Shown: positions 16,440 through 25,847 of the stretch, piece after piece
How the letters are laid out: every line of letters starts with the position of its first letter
Position numbering within the stretch: position 1 is the first letter of the stretch
From: Methyloversatilis sp.
GTDB taxonomy: Bacteria > Pseudomonadota > Gammaproteobacteria > Burkholderiales > Rhodocyclaceae
Direction of reading: 5' to 3'
Assembly: GCA_016791045.1 (NCBI GenBank)
Contig: JAEUNO010000047.1
Span: forward strand, 1-64,000
DNA length: 64,000 nucleotides
Notes under the pieces: model-generated
What the model was told of the DNA's origin: nothing
The model's database searches: none
The model's input: only the letters and a program-made list of their open reading frames with translations
Position numbers and translations under genes: made by a program

Positions 16440-19336
16440 AGCGCCTGCCCGCCATGCCCGACGAGTGGATTGACCGCAGCACGGTCGTCCGCTTCCGTTT
16501 CGAGGGATCCGCTTTCGAAGGTCTTGCCGGCGACAGCATTTCCAGCGCGCTGTGGGCCGCCGGCCAGCGCGCACTCGGCCGCAGCTTCAAGTACCACCGG
16601 GTGCGCGGCATCCTGTCGGCCGCCAATCATGACGTGAACGTCATGCTGCAGGACGGCCCGCGCCTGAACACCCGCGGCGACGTCATTGCGCTGCGCGACG
16701 GCATGGACCTCACCGCCGTGAATACCTTCGGCGGCGTCGCCCACGACCGTGCCCGCGTGCTCGGCCTGTTCGCGCGCTTCCTGCCGGTTGGCTTCTACTA
16801 CAAGGCCTTCCATTCCAAGCGGCTGTTCCCGGCGTGGGAACGCATGTTCCGCCGCATCACCGGTCTGGGCGTGCTCGATTTCGATACGCCGCACGTGCGC
16901 ACACCCAAGCGCTACGACTTCTGCGACGTGCTGGTGATCGGCGCCGGTCCGTCCGGCCTGTCCGCCGCGCTGGCAGCGGCCGACGCCGGCGCAAAGGTGG
17001 TCATCGTCGACGAGAACGCGCACGCCGGCGGCAGCGGCCTGTTCCAGCTCGGCGGCGACGCGGCACGGCGCGAGCACACCCGCGCACTGCTGCAGCGCGT
17101 GACGGCGCACAGCCGCATCCGCCTGCTCGAAGGCACGTGTGCCGGTGCGTACTACGCCGACAACTGGGTGCCGCTGATCGACGCCGAACGCATGACCAAG
17201 ATGCGCGCTGCGGCGGTGGTGGTCGCCAGCGGTGCGTTCGAACAACCGGCCGTGTTCCGCAACAACGACCTGCCGGGCGTCATGAACGGTTCGGCGATGC
17301 AGCGCCTGATCTATCGCTATGCCGTGCTGCCGGCGCAGCGCAGCGTGGTGCTGGCGGCGAACGCCGACGGCTATCGCGTCGCGCTCGACCTGCTGGCGGC
17401 CGGCGGTGAGGTCGCCGCCGTGCTTGACCTGCGTGCCGACGTGCCGGCGTCGCCGCAGCTCGATGCCCTGCGCAGCCGCGGCGTCGAACTGCTCGCCGGC
17501 CATGCGGTGTACGAGGCGCATGCCGACGGCCGCGGCGCACTGGCCGGCGTCACCGTGTGTCGCATCGATGCGGCCGGCAAGGTGGTTGCCGGTTCGCAGC
17601 GGCGCATCGAATGCGACGGGCTGGCGATGAGCACCGGCTGGTCGCCGGCCGCCAACCTGCTGTACCAGGCCGGCACGAAGATGCGTTTCGACGACGGCCT
17701 GCAGCAGTTCGTGCCGGATGTGCTGCCGCAGGGCGTGTTCGCCTGTGGCCGGGTGAATGGTGCCTACCGCATCGAGTCGCGCATTGCCGATGGCCGGCGC
17801 GCCGGTGCCGCCGCTGCGGCGCACACCGGTTTCCCGAGCGCGATCGATGCGGTGATCCAGCCGGAAACCGAATCGCCGTCGCATGCCTGGCCCATCGTCG
17901 CCCACCCGGATGGCAAGAACTTCGTCGATTTCGACGAAGACCTGCAGGTGAAGGACTTCGAGAACGCGGTGCAGGAGGGCTACGACAACATCGAGTTGAT
18001 GAAGCGCTTCTCGACCGTCGGCATGGGCCCGAGCCAGGGCAAGCATTCGAACATGACGGCGCTGCGCATCCTGGCGCGCCTGACCGGCAAGTCGCCGCAG
18101 CAGGTCGGCACGACCACCGCGCGGCCGTTCTTCCACCCGGTGCCGCTGTCGCATCTGGCCGGCCGCGGCTTCAGCCCGCAGCGCCAGTCGCCGCTGCACG
18201 GTCGCCACGCGAAGCTCGGTGCCGTGTTCATGCAGGCAGGTGCCTGGGAGCGGCCGGCCTACTACGCGGTCGAGGGTCGCACGGCCACCGACTGCGTGCG
18301 CGCCGAAGTGGCGCGGGTGCGTTCGGCGGTCGGTCTGATCGACGTCGGCACGCTGGGCAAGCTGGAAGTGCGCGGTCCGCAGGCGGCCGAGTTCCTGAAC
18401 CGCGTCTATACCGGCCGCTACGACAACATGAAGGTCGGCAGCACGCGCTATGCGGTGATGTGCGACGACTCCGGCGTGCTGGCCGACGAAGGCGTCGTGG
18501 CGCGCGTGGCCGATGACGTCTTCTACTTCACGACGACCTCGTCCGGTTCCGCCACCGTGTATCGCGAACTGTCGCGCCTGAACACCGAATGGCGGCTCGA
18601 TTGCGGTCTGGTGAATCTGACCGGCGCGTACTCGGCGATGAATCTCGCCGGACCGGCGTCGCGCGCCGTGCTGGCCACGCTGACCGACATGGATCTGTCA
18701 TCGGCCGCCTTTCCCTACCTCGCGGTGCGATCCGGCCTGGTGGCCGGTGTGCCGGTGCGCATGATGCGGGTCGGCTTCGTCGGCGAGTGGGGCTACGAAA
18801 TCCATGTGCCGGCCGAATACGGTCCGGTGCTGTGGGATCTGCTGATGAAGGCGGGCGAGGCGTCCGGCATCGGTGCCTTCGGCGTCGAGGCGCAGCGCCT
18901 GCTGCGGCTGGAAAAGGGTCACCTCATCGTCAGCCAGGACACCGATGGCCTGACCCATCCGTTCGAGGTGGGCATGGACTGGGCGGTCAAGCTCGACAAG
19001 CCTTTCTTCACCGGCCAGCGCTCGCTGAAAATCATCAGGAAGCTGCCGCTGAAACGGAAGCTGGTCGGCTTCATGCTGCCGGCCAACCACCTCGGTCAGG
19101 TGCCGCAGGAATGCCATCTGATCATCGGTGATGGCGACATCATCGGCCGCGTGACCAGTATTTCGTGGAGCCCGAACGTCGGTCGCCACATCGGACTCGC
19201 CTTCGTACCGCCCGAAATGACCGCACCCGGCACGGCGCTGTCCATTCGCGTCACCGATGGAACGATGGTGCCGGCCGAAGTCTGTACGACACCGTTCTTC
19301 GACCCGACAGATGCCCGCCAGAAGGAGGCGACATGA
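16436..19336 (+). CDS. mgdC: N-methylglutamate dehydrogenase subunit C (sarcosine oxidase alpha-like)
   Basis: A 966-residue subunit with the full alpha-subunit architecture. It has an N-terminal ferredoxin-like domain (~residues 10-95), a dinucleotide-binding domain starting at VLVIGAGPSGLSAAL (~residue 164) with VVVASGAFEQP and MSTGWSP, and from about residue 590 a folate-binding GcvT-type aminomethyltransferase domain (VGLIDVGTLGKLEVRG, GEWGYEIHVPAEYG, LRLEKGHLIVSQDTDG). The last domain suggests the released methylene group is passed to tetrahydrofolate, as in sarcosine oxidase. The GTG start overlaps the mgdB stop, and its own stop overlaps mgdD (ATGA), so the three genes are translationally coupled. 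Confidence 0.92.
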   Translation: MKRLPAMPDEWIDRSTVVRFRFEGSAFEGLAGDSISSALWAAGQRALGRSFKYHRVRGILSAANHDVNVMLQDGPRLNTRGDVIALRDGMDLTAVNTFGGVAHDRARVLGLFARFLPVGFYYKAFHSKRLFPAWERMFRRITGLGVLDFDTPHVRTPKRYDFCDVLVIGAGPSGLSAALAAADAGAKVVIVDENAHAGGSGLFQLGGDAARREHTRALLQRVTAHSRIRLLEGTCAGAYYADNWVPLIDAERMTKMRAAAVVVASGAFEQPAVFRNNDLPGVMNGSAMQRLIYRYAVLPAQRSVVLAANADGYRVALDLLAAGGEVAAVLDLRADVPASPQLDALRSRGVELLAGHAVYEAHADGRGALAGVTVCRIDAAGKVVAGSQRRIECDGLAMSTGWSPAANLLYQAGTKMRFDDGLQQFVPDVLPQGVFACGRVNGAYRIESRIADGRRAGAAAAAHTGFPSAIDAVIQPETESPSHAWPIVAHPDGKNFVDFDEDLQVKDFENAVQEGYDNIELMKRFSTVGMGPSQGKHSNMTALRILARLTGKSPQQVGTTTARPFFHPVPLSHLAGRGFSPQRQSPLHGRHAKLGAVFMQAGAWERPAYYAVEGRTATDCVRAEVARVRSAVGLIDVGTLGKLEVRGPQAAEFLNRVYTGRYDNMKVGSTRYAVMCDDSGVLADEGVVARVADDVFYFTTTSSGSATVYRELSRLNTEWRLDCGLVNLTGAYSAMNLAGPASRAVLATLTDMDLSSAAFPYLAVRSGLVAGVPVRMMRVGFVGEWGYEIHVPAEYGPVLWDLLMKAGEASGIGAFGVEAQRLLRLEKGHLIVSQDTDGLTHPFEVGMDWAVKLDKPFFTGQRSLKIIRKLPLKRKLVGFMLPANHLGQVPQECHLIIGDGDIIGRVTSISWSPNVGRHIGLAFVPPEMTAPGTALSIRVTDGTMVPAEVCTTPFFDPTDARQKEAT

Positions 19337-19971
19337 ACGCAGTACTGCGCATCAGCCCGTTGTTCGACGTGCAGGCGCCACTCGCCCGTGACTGGACCAC
19401 CCGCGAACGGATGCAGGTTGTCGCGCGCTTCGGCGCCGACGAAGCCGCCAGGCGGGCGAACGCCGGCATCGGCGACCGGAGCTTCCTGCAGCGCGCCGGC
19501 GTCAAGGGGGCGGGCGCGGCCGCCTGGCTCAATGCGCAGGGCATCGACACGCCGGCGCAGCCGAACAGTTTCCTGCAGCTCGCCGACGGCACGCTGGTGG
19601 CGCGCCTCGGGCTGACCGAATACCTGATCGAGGATGCGCCGGGCGGCACACGCACCGCCGCACTGATGGCGCAGCCGCCGGGCGAGCGCGTGTATCCGGT
19701 GCCGCGATTCGACGCCGCGCTGGAGCTCACCGGCACGCAGATCCCCGAATTGCTGCGCCAGACCTGCGCCTTCGACTTTTCCACGCTGGCAGCACCGGCG
19801 CTGGTGATGACGTCCATGGTCGGCGTGGGCGTGACCGCGCTGACGCTCGACAGCGCCGAAGGCCCGGTCGTCCGTCTGTGGTGCGACGGCACGTGGGGCG
19901 GCTATCTGTGGCTCACGCTGGTCGAGGTGGCGGGCGATCTGGGCGGTGGCGCGGTCGGCGTCGAGGCTTAA
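19333..19971 (+). CDS. mgdD: N-methylglutamate dehydrogenase subunit D (sarcosine oxidase gamma-like)
   Basis: A 212-residue protein related to the gamma subunit of heterotetrameric sarcosine oxidase. The mid-part ([20 protein letters not shown]) and the later [16 protein letters not shown] segment show the GcvT-like fold that packs against the alpha subunit. The open frame extends to 19165, but ATG 19333, overlapping the mgdC stop and preceded by AAGGAGGCGAC, is clearly the start. It completes the mgdABCD set and is followed 37 bp later by gmaS. Confidence 0.87.
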   Translation: MNAVLRISPLFDVQAPLARDWTTRERMQVVARFGADEAARRANAGIGDRSFLQRAGVKGAGAAAWLNAQGIDTPAQPNSFLQLADGTLVARLGLTEYLIEDAPGGTRTAALMAQPPGERVYPVPRFDAALELTGTQIPELLRQTCAFDFSTLAAPALVMTSMVGVGVTALTLDSAEGPVVRLWCDGTWGGYLWLTLVEVAGDLGGGAVGVEA

Positions 19972-20008
19972 CGAGACTGAACAACAGCGGGCGACAGGGA
20001 GAAATGAC

Positions 20009-21349
20009 ATGACACCGAGCGAAGCAAAGCAGTTTCTGAAGGACAACAAGGTCAGGTATCTGCTGGCACAGTTCGTCGATATCCACGGTTCGGCCAAGAC
20101 CAAGTCGGTCCCGGTCGAACATTACGACACCGTGGTGACCGATGGCGCCGGCTTCGCCGGGTTCGCCATCTGGGGCATGGGCATGACGCCCAATGTCGAC
20201 GCCGACTACATGGCGGTCGGCGATGCGTCGACGCTGTCGCTGGTGCCCTGGCAGCCGGGCTACGCGCGCATCGCCTGCGACGGCCATACGCACGGCACGC
20301 CGCACGAATTCGACGCCCGCGTGGTGCTGAAGAAGCAGCTCGAACAGTTCAAGTCGCGTGGCTGGACCTTCTACACCGGCATGGAGCCGGAGTTCTCGCT
20401 GCTGCGCAAGGTCGAGGGCAGGATCCTGCCGGCCGACGCCGGCGACACGCTGGCCAAGCCCTGTTACGACTACAAGGGGCTGTCGCGTGCCCGCGTCTTT
20501 CTCGAACGGCTGTCCGAATCGCTGCGCGCGGTCGGCATCGACGTCTATCAGATCGACCACGAGGACGCGAACGGCCAGTTCGAAATCAACTACACCTTCA
20601 CCGACGCGCTGACCTCGTGCGACCACTACACCTTCTTCAAGATGGGTGCCGCCGAAATCGCCGCCGACCTGGGTCTGATCTGTTCCTTCATGCCCAAGCC
20701 CTTCTCGAACCGCCCGGGCAACGGTCTGCACATGCACATGTCGATCGGCGAATCGGCGCCCGGCGGCAGGAAGAACCTGTTCGAAGACAAGTCGGACAAG
20801 CACGGCCTCGCGCTGTCGAAGCTGGCCTACCACTGGGCGGCCGGCCTGCTCAAGCATGCCCCGGCGCTGGCTGCGCTGTGCTGCCCGACGGTCAATTCGT
20901 ACAAGCGCCTGGTGGTCGGCCGCTCGCTGACCGGTGCCACCTGGGCGCCGGCCTACATCTGCTACGGCGGCAACAACCGCAGCGGCATGATCCGCAGCCC
21001 CGGCGGCCGACTCGAGCTGCGTCTGCCCGACGCCTCCTGCAACGCCTATCTGGCGACCGCCGCAGTGATCGCAGCCGGCATGGACGGCGTGAACAACGAG
21101 CTCGATCCGGGTGCGCCGAACAACGACAACCTGTACGACTACAGCCAGGCCCAGCTTGACGCGGCCGGCATCGGCGTACTGCCGCAGAACCTGCATGAAG
21201 CGCTGCTGGCGCTCGAAAAGGACGAAGTGATCCGGGCTGCACTGGGCCCGGTCGTCGACGAGTTCCTGCGTCTCAAGCACATGGAGTGGGTCGAGTACAT
21301 GCGCCACGTTTCCGATTGGGAAGTGCAGAGCTACCTCGAATTTTTCTGA
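20009..21349 (+). CDS. gmaS: gamma-glutamylmethylamide synthetase (glutamine synthetase family)
   Basis: A 446-residue glutamine-synthetase-fold enzyme. It ligates methylamine to the gamma-carboxyl of glutamate with ATP, giving gamma-glutamylmethylamide, the entry step of the NMG pathway. Family motifs: [25 protein letters not shown] and [13 protein letters not shown] (metal and glutamate binding), and [11 protein letters not shown]. The position between mgdABCD and mgsABC separates it from ordinary GlnA or PuuA. The start at ATG 20009 has AGGGAG seven bases upstream; the frame is open to 19946. Confidence 0.93.
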   Translation: MTPSEAKQFLKDNKVRYLLAQFVDIHGSAKTKSVPVEHYDTVVTDGAGFAGFAIWGMGMTPNVDADYMAVGDASTLSLVPWQPGYARIACDGHTHGTPHEFDARVVLKKQLEQFKSRGWTFYTGMEPEFSLLRKVEGRILPADAGDTLAKPCYDYKGLSRARVFLERLSESLRAVGIDVYQIDHEDANGQFEINYTFTDALTSCDHYTFFKMGAAEIAADLGLICSFMPKPFSNRPGNGLHMHMSIGESAPGGRKNLFEDKSDKHGLALSKLAYHWAAGLLKHAPALAALCCPTVNSYKRLVVGRSLTGATWAPAYICYGGNNRSGMIRSPGGRLELRLPDASCNAYLATAAVIAAGMDGVNNELDPGAPNNDNLYDYSQAQLDAAGIGVLPQNLHEALLALEKDEVIRAALGPVVDEFLRLKHMEWVEYMRHVSDWEVQSYLEFF

Positions 21350-21368
21350 TCATCCCCGGAGAACCGAT

Positions 21369-22277
21369 ATGTGTGGAATCGTGGGTTTGCTGGTGAAGAC
21401 ACCGGCACTGAAGGAAAGACTGGGCGAGTTGATGGTGCCCATGCTGATCGGCATGACCGAACGCGGGCCGGATTCGGCCGGTCTGGCGGTGTTCGCCGAT
21501 CCGCTGGCCGAGGGCTCGCGCAAGCTGAGCCTGTATTCGGGACTGACCGATGAAGGCGCGGATTTCAACTGGCATGGTCTGACGCACGCGCTGAAGGATC
21601 ACCTCGACGTCGAGGCGATCATCGACGTGAAGAACAATCACGCCGTGCTGTCGTTCGCGGTGGCGCCGGACATGATCAAGCGCTGGTTGCGCGAACACCA
21701 TCCGAAGCTGCACATCCTGAGCACCGGCCGCACCATCGACCTGTACAAGGACGTCGGCACGCCGGCCGAAGTGGCCGAGCGCTACGACTTCAAGTCGATG
21801 AAGGGCTCGCACCTGGTTGGCCACACCCGGATGGCGACCGAATCGGCGGTGACGCCGGACCGCGCCCACCCGTTCACGGCCGGCGAGGATTTCTGCCTGG
21901 TGCATAACGGCTCGCTGTCGAACCCGAATGACATCCGTCGCAAGCTGCAGCCGCACGGCATCCATTTCGATACCGACAACGACACCGAGGCGGCCTGCCG
22001 CTTTCTCGAATGGCGGCTGCGCGAAGGCGACGAGCTGGAGGCGGCGCTGCAGCGCGGCTTCGACGAGATGGACGGTTTCTACACCTTCCTGATGGGCACG
22101 CCGGACAAGCTCGCGCTGATCCGCGACCCGTTCGCCTGCAAGCCCGCGGTGGTCGCCGAAACCGACGACTACGTGGCGATCGCGTCGGAATTCCGTTCGC
22201 TCGCCCACCTGCCCGGCGTCAAGCACGCCCACGTGTTCGAACCCGCGCCCGAGGAGATGTACGTATGGAACGCCTGA
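21369..22277 (+). CDS. mgsA: N-methylglutamate synthase subunit A (class II glutamine amidotransferase)
   Basis: A 302-residue N-terminal-nucleophile amidotransferase. The protein begins MCGIVGLLV, so Cys2 becomes the N-terminal nucleophile after Met removal. RGPDSAGLAVF, HTRMATESAVTPDRAHPF and CLVHNGSLSNPND form the glutaminase pocket. In MgsABC it hydrolyses the amide of gamma-glutamylmethylamide and hands methylamine to the synthase part. A GGAG ribosome binding site lies just upstream, 19 bp after gmaS. It overlaps mgsB by 13 bp. Confidence 0.92.
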   Translation: MCGIVGLLVKTPALKERLGELMVPMLIGMTERGPDSAGLAVFADPLAEGSRKLSLYSGLTDEGADFNWHGLTHALKDHLDVEAIIDVKNNHAVLSFAVAPDMIKRWLREHHPKLHILSTGRTIDLYKDVGTPAEVAERYDFKSMKGSHLVGHTRMATESAVTPDRAHPFTAGEDFCLVHNGSLSNPNDIRRKLQPHGIHFDTDNDTEAACRFLEWRLREGDELEAALQRGFDEMDGFYTFLMGTPDKLALIRDPFACKPAVVAETDDYVAIASEFRSLAHLPGVKHAHVFEPAPEEMYVWNA

Positions 22278-22954
22278 GCTTCGATCTTGCGGCCTCGTCG
22301 CTGAGCGACATGAACCGCTTCCTGCACCGCGACCTGGCCGATGGTGACCGTCGCCACGTGTCGGTGGTGAACCCGGATGGCGCGCACAACATCGCGGTCG
22401 GCCTGAATCACCCGGTCACGGTCGAGGTGCACGGTCATGCCGGCTACTACGCGGCCGGCATGAACAAGCATGCCACCGTGGTGATCCACGGCAGCGCCGG
22501 CACCGGTGTCGCCGAGAACATGATGAGCGGCACCGTGCATGTGAAGGGCTTCGCGTCGAATGGCGCCGGCGCCACCGCACACGGCGGCCTGCTGGTGATC
22601 GACGGCGACGCCGGCCTGCGCTGCGGCATTTCGCTCAAGGGCGGCGACATCGTCGTCGGCGGCAGCGTCGGCAGCTTTTCCGGCTTCATGGCACAGGCCG
22701 GCCGCATGGTCATCTGCGGCAATGCCGGCGATGCGCTCGGCGACTCCTTGTACGAGGCGGTCATCTACATCCGCGGCAGCGTGAAATCGCTGGGCGCCGA
22801 TGCGCAGTTCGAGGACATGACCGACGCCGACTACACGGCGCTGGCCGAACTGCTGTCGAAAGCCGGCATGGACCACGATCCGAAGTCATTCAGGCGCATC
22901 GCCTCGGCACGTTCCCTGTACCACTGGAACGCCGACGCTGACCAGGAATATTGA
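22265..22954 (+). CDS. mgsB: N-methylglutamate synthase subunit B (GltB C-terminal GXGXG domain)
   Basis: A 229-residue right-handed beta-helix protein equal to the C-terminal GXGXG domain of glutamate synthase. The Gly/Ala/Val repeats HGHAGYYAAGMNKHATVVIHG and KGGDIVVGGSVGSFSG are the family signature. In MgsABC it is a structural subunit that joins the amidotransferase and synthase sites. The start at ATG 22265, inside the end of mgsA, gives the standard N terminus MERLSFDLA; the overlap implies coupled translation. Confidence 0.9.
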   Translation: MERLSFDLAASSLSDMNRFLHRDLADGDRRHVSVVNPDGAHNIAVGLNHPVTVEVHGHAGYYAAGMNKHATVVIHGSAGTGVAENMMSGTVHVKGFASNGAGATAHGGLLVIDGDAGLRCGISLKGGDIVVGGSVGSFSGFMAQAGRMVICGNAGDALGDSLYEAVIYIRGSVKSLGADAQFEDMTDADYTALAELLSKAGMDHDPKSFRRIASARSLYHWNADADQEY

Positions 22955-23001
22955 GCCGGGCGTACCGGAAACCCGAAGGACTCAGCACCAAAGGACTCAG
23001 C

Positions 23002-24366
23002 ATGGACACCAAGCCCGTTACGTTCAAACGCCCGTCGCTCGAACAGTCGGCCAGTTTCGACCGCAGCGTCATCGACTACATCCAGAACGCGGCCGCGCAC
23101 GGCCTGTACGAAATCCGCGGTCTGGGCGCCAAGCGCAAGCTGCCGCACTTCGACGATCTGGTCTTTCTGGCCGGTTCGCTGTCGCGCTACCCGCTCGAGG
23201 GCTATCGCGAGAAGTGCGTCACCAAGACGGTGCTCGGCACGCGCTTCGCGAAGAAGCCGATCGAACTCGACATCCCGATCACCATCGCCGGCATGAGCTT
23301 CGGCGCGCTGTCGGCCAACGTGAAGGAAGCACTCGGCCGCGCCGCGACCGAAATGGGCACCTCGACCACCACCGGTGACGGCGGCATGACGCAGGAAGAG
23401 CGCGGCTCGTCGAAGACGCTGATCTATCAGTGCCTGCCGTCGCGTTACGGCTTCAATCCGGACGACGTGCGCCGCGCCGACGCCATCGAAGTGGTGATCG
23501 GCCAGGGCGCCAAGCCGGGCGGCGGCGGCATGCTGCTCGGCCAGAAGGTCAATCCGCGCGTGGCGAAGATGCGCACGCTGCCGCAGGGCGTCGACCAGCG
23601 CTCGGCCTGTCGCCATCCCGACTGGACCGGCCCGGACGATCTGGCGATCAAGATCCAGGAACTGCGCGAGCTGACCGACTGGGAAAAGCCGATCTACGTG
23701 AAGGTCGGCGCGACCCGCACCTTCAACGACGTCAAGCTGGCCGTGCATTCGGGCGCCGACGTCGTGGTGGTGGATGGCATGCAGGGCGGCACCGCCGCGA
23801 CGCAGACCTGCTACATCGAGCACGTCGGCATTCCGACGCTGGCCGCGGTGCGCCAGGCTGTCGACGCGCTGGAAGACCTGAACATGAAGGGCAAGGTGCA
23901 GCTCATCGTGTCCGGCGGCATTCGCAGCGGCCCCGACGTCGCCAAGGCGCTGGCCATGGGTGCCGACGCCGTGGCCATCGGCCAGGGCATCCTGTTCGCG
24001 CTCGGCTGCAATTCCGAGACCTATATCCAGAATGGCGAACACGTGTCGGCCATCGAAGGCTACGAGGCGCTGGGCACGGCACCGGGCTTCTGCCACCACT
24101 GCCATACCGGCAAGTGCCCGGTCGGCGTGACCACGCAGGACGCCATCCTGGAGCAGCGTCTGCAGCCGGATGTCGGCGCGCGTCGCGTGAAGAACTACCT
24201 GAAGACGATGAACATGGAGCTGACCACGATCGCCCGTGCCTGCGGCAAGCAGAACGTGCATCACCTGGAACGCGAGGATCTGGTGGCGCTGACGCTGGAA
24301 GCCGCTGCCATGGCGCGCATTCCGCTGGCGGGTACCAGCTGGATCCCGGGTCACAACGGCTTCTGA
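23002..24366 (+). CDS. mgsC: N-methylglutamate synthase subunit C (FMN/Fe-S glutamate synthase-like)
   Basis: A 454-residue protein equal to the FMN-binding domain of glutamate synthase. Seen: ITIAGMSFGALSANVKEALG, GDGGMTQEE, KPGGGGMLLGQKV, VVVDGMQGGTAATQ, and the 3Fe-4S ligand cluster CHHCHTGKCPVGVTT. It reductively condenses methylamine with 2-oxoglutarate to N-methylglutamate. ATG 23002 is preceded by AAGGA; a TTG at 22951 in the same frame, overlapping mgsB, is a weaker alternative. Immediately upstream the 12-mer aaggactcagca occurs twice, at 22976 and 22991. Confidence 0.92.
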   Translation: MDTKPVTFKRPSLEQSASFDRSVIDYIQNAAAHGLYEIRGLGAKRKLPHFDDLVFLAGSLSRYPLEGYREKCVTKTVLGTRFAKKPIELDIPITIAGMSFGALSANVKEALGRAATEMGTSTTTGDGGMTQEERGSSKTLIYQCLPSRYGFNPDDVRRADAIEVVIGQGAKPGGGGMLLGQKVNPRVAKMRTLPQGVDQRSACRHPDWTGPDDLAIKIQELRELTDWEKPIYVKVGATRTFNDVKLAVHSGADVVVVDGMQGGTAATQTCYIEHVGIPTLAAVRQAVDALEDLNMKGKVQLIVSGGIRSGPDVAKALAMGADAVAIGQGILFALGCNSETYIQNGEHVSAIEGYEALGTAPGFCHHCHTGKCPVGVTTQDAILEQRLQPDVGARRVKNYLKTMNMELTTIARACGKQNVHHLEREDLVALTLEAAAMARIPLAGTSWIPGHNGF

Positions 24367-24395
24367 TCGTACGTGCTGATCCCGGCGCAGCGGCC

Positions 24396-24725
24396 ATGAA
24401 CGGCTGGCTTTTCCTGCTCGGCGCCATCGTTGCAGAAGTGATTGCAACGACTGCACTGAAGCAGGTGGCCGGCCTGTCACGGCCGCTGCCCCTGATTGTG
24501 ACCGTGATCGGTTACGTCATCGCATTTTCGCTGATGTCGCTGTCGCTCAAGACCATTCCGATCGGCATCGCCTACGCGGTGTGGTCGGGCGTCGGCATTG
24601 TCGCCATTTCCATCATCGGCCTGATCGCATTCGGTCAACGGCTCGACGCCGCTGCGCTCGCCGGCATCGCCCTCATCGTGAGCGGGGTCGCCGTGATCCA
24701 GCTCTGTTCGAAGTCGCAGGCCTGA
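24396..24725 (+). CDS. small multidrug resistance (SMR) family transporter
   Basis: A 109-residue, four-helix SMR protein. Glu14 in the first helix (GAIVAEVIATTALK) is the EmrE-type essential acidic residue; the SLSLKTIPIGIAYAVWSGVG stretch and the following helices match the family. SMR pumps export quaternary ammonium compounds, guanidinium or polyamines as antiporters in the inner membrane. It starts 29 bp after mgsC on the same strand, so it is likely transcribed with the methylamine genes and may export an amine. The specificity is not readable. Confidence 0.88.
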   Translation: MNGWLFLLGAIVAEVIATTALKQVAGLSRPLPLIVTVIGYVIAFSLMSLSLKTIPIGIAYAVWSGVGIVAISIIGLIAFGQRLDAAALAGIALIVSGVAVIQLCSKSQA

Positions 24726-24846
24726 ACGCTCCATCCCGGACAACACTTTCAGAAGGAGACCCCGACACCGAACATCCAACGTTCCCACTCTGCTGCTGAC
24801 GATTTCATCCCATCAAAAAATTGCACCCATAAAGGAGGAGAGCAAG

Positions 24847-24957
24847 ATGGATCAAGGCAAAGGCAAACACCCCGCAAACCCCGCGCTCGACGAACGCATC
24901 CGTCGCATGTTCGGGCGTGACCGGGCGACGGCGCTGTTCGCGCTCGCCGGTCTCTGA
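24847..24957 (+). pseudogene. truncated small ORF cut by an IS element
   Basis: A 36-codon ORF (MDQGKGKHPANPALDERIRR...) with a very strong ribosome binding site, AAAGGAGG, about 10 bases upstream. Its stop TGA is the first three bases of the inverted repeat of the IS3-family element that begins at 24955, so only the N-terminal part of a gene survives. The remaining peptide is charged and I recognise no family. The continuation is not found on the far side of the element, where a different minus-strand gene is cut. Confidence 0.6.
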
Positions 24958-25011
24958 AGCGCCCCGGGTTTGAACTGACCCCCAGAAGTTGGACGGTTGC
25001 CATGCCGCCAA

Positions 25012-25839
25012 CTAGGCGGTGTTTCTGAGCCGGTATCCCACCGGGCTAAGCCCTTTCAATCTGAGCTTTATGCGCTCGTGGTTGTAATAGCGGACGTAAT
25101 CATCTACGCCCGCTTCAAGCGCATCAAGGCTATTGGGTGCTTCAAGATGGAAATACTCGGCCTTCAGCGTGCCGAAGAAGCTCTCAATTGCCGCGTTGTC
25201 AAAGCAGTTGCCCTTACGGCTCATGCTTTGCTTGACTCCACGCTGCGCGAGCATTTCTCGATAGGGCTTCATCTTGTAGTGCCAGCCTTGGTCTGAGTGG
25301 ACGATCAGTTCCGCGGTACAGGCGATCCGCGAAAGCGCTGCCCGAAGCGTGCTGGAAACCAGCTCGAAGACGGGACGCCTTGCCATTTGGTGCGCGATGA
25401 TCTCGCCGTTGTAGAGGTCCATACAGGCTGATAGATAGAGTTTGTGGCCCTTCACATTGAACTCGGTGACATCCGTCACCCATTTCTGGTTCGGCGATGC
25501 CGCAAAAAAGTCGCGCTTCAGGACGTTCGGTACGTGCGCATCGCTAATGCCTGGGACGTTTCGGGAGCGCTTCTTCGCCCGGATCACCGCGCGCAGCCCC
25601 ATCTTTTGCATCAGACGCTGAACGCACTTGTGGTTGACCGGTTCCGCCATTGAATTGCAAAGCGCTGCTGTGATCCGCCTGTATCCGTAGCGGCCCTTGT
25701 GCTCGTCATAGACAGCGCGGATCCTGGGCTCCATGGCGCCCTGTTGATTCCCGCGCTGGGCTGCGCAGTGGTAATAGAACGTACTGCGCGCCAGGCCTGC
25801 TATCTGCAGCAGGTCCGCCAATTTATGGTGACGCCTCAA
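25012..25839 (-). CDS. IS150-type transposase OrfB (DDE integrase)
   Basis: A 275-residue rve-type integrase domain protein. The HTH-like start has the ARSTFYYH motif; the catalytic triad is in WVTDVTEF (D), VHSDQGWHY (D) and NAAIESFFGTLK (E). It is in the -1 frame relative to OrfA. The open frame extends upstream through the slippery site, so the active enzyme is probably an OrfAB fusion made by frameshifting, as known for IS150. Apparently intact. Confidence 0.93.
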   Translation of the reverse strand: MRRHHKLADLLQIAGLARSTFYYHCAAQRGNQQGAMEPRIRAVYDEHKGRYGYRRITAALCNSMAEPVNHKCVQRLMQKMGLRAVIRAKKRSRNVPGISDAHVPNVLKRDFFAASPNQKWVTDVTEFNVKGHKLYLSACMDLYNGEIIAHQMARRPVFELVSSTLRAALSRIACTAELIVHSDQGWHYKMKPYREMLAQRGVKQSMSRKGNCFDNAAIESFFGTLKAEYFHLEAPNSLDALEAGVDDYVRYYNHERIKLRLKGLSPVGYRLRNTA

Positions 25840-25847
25840 CCCGGCAA

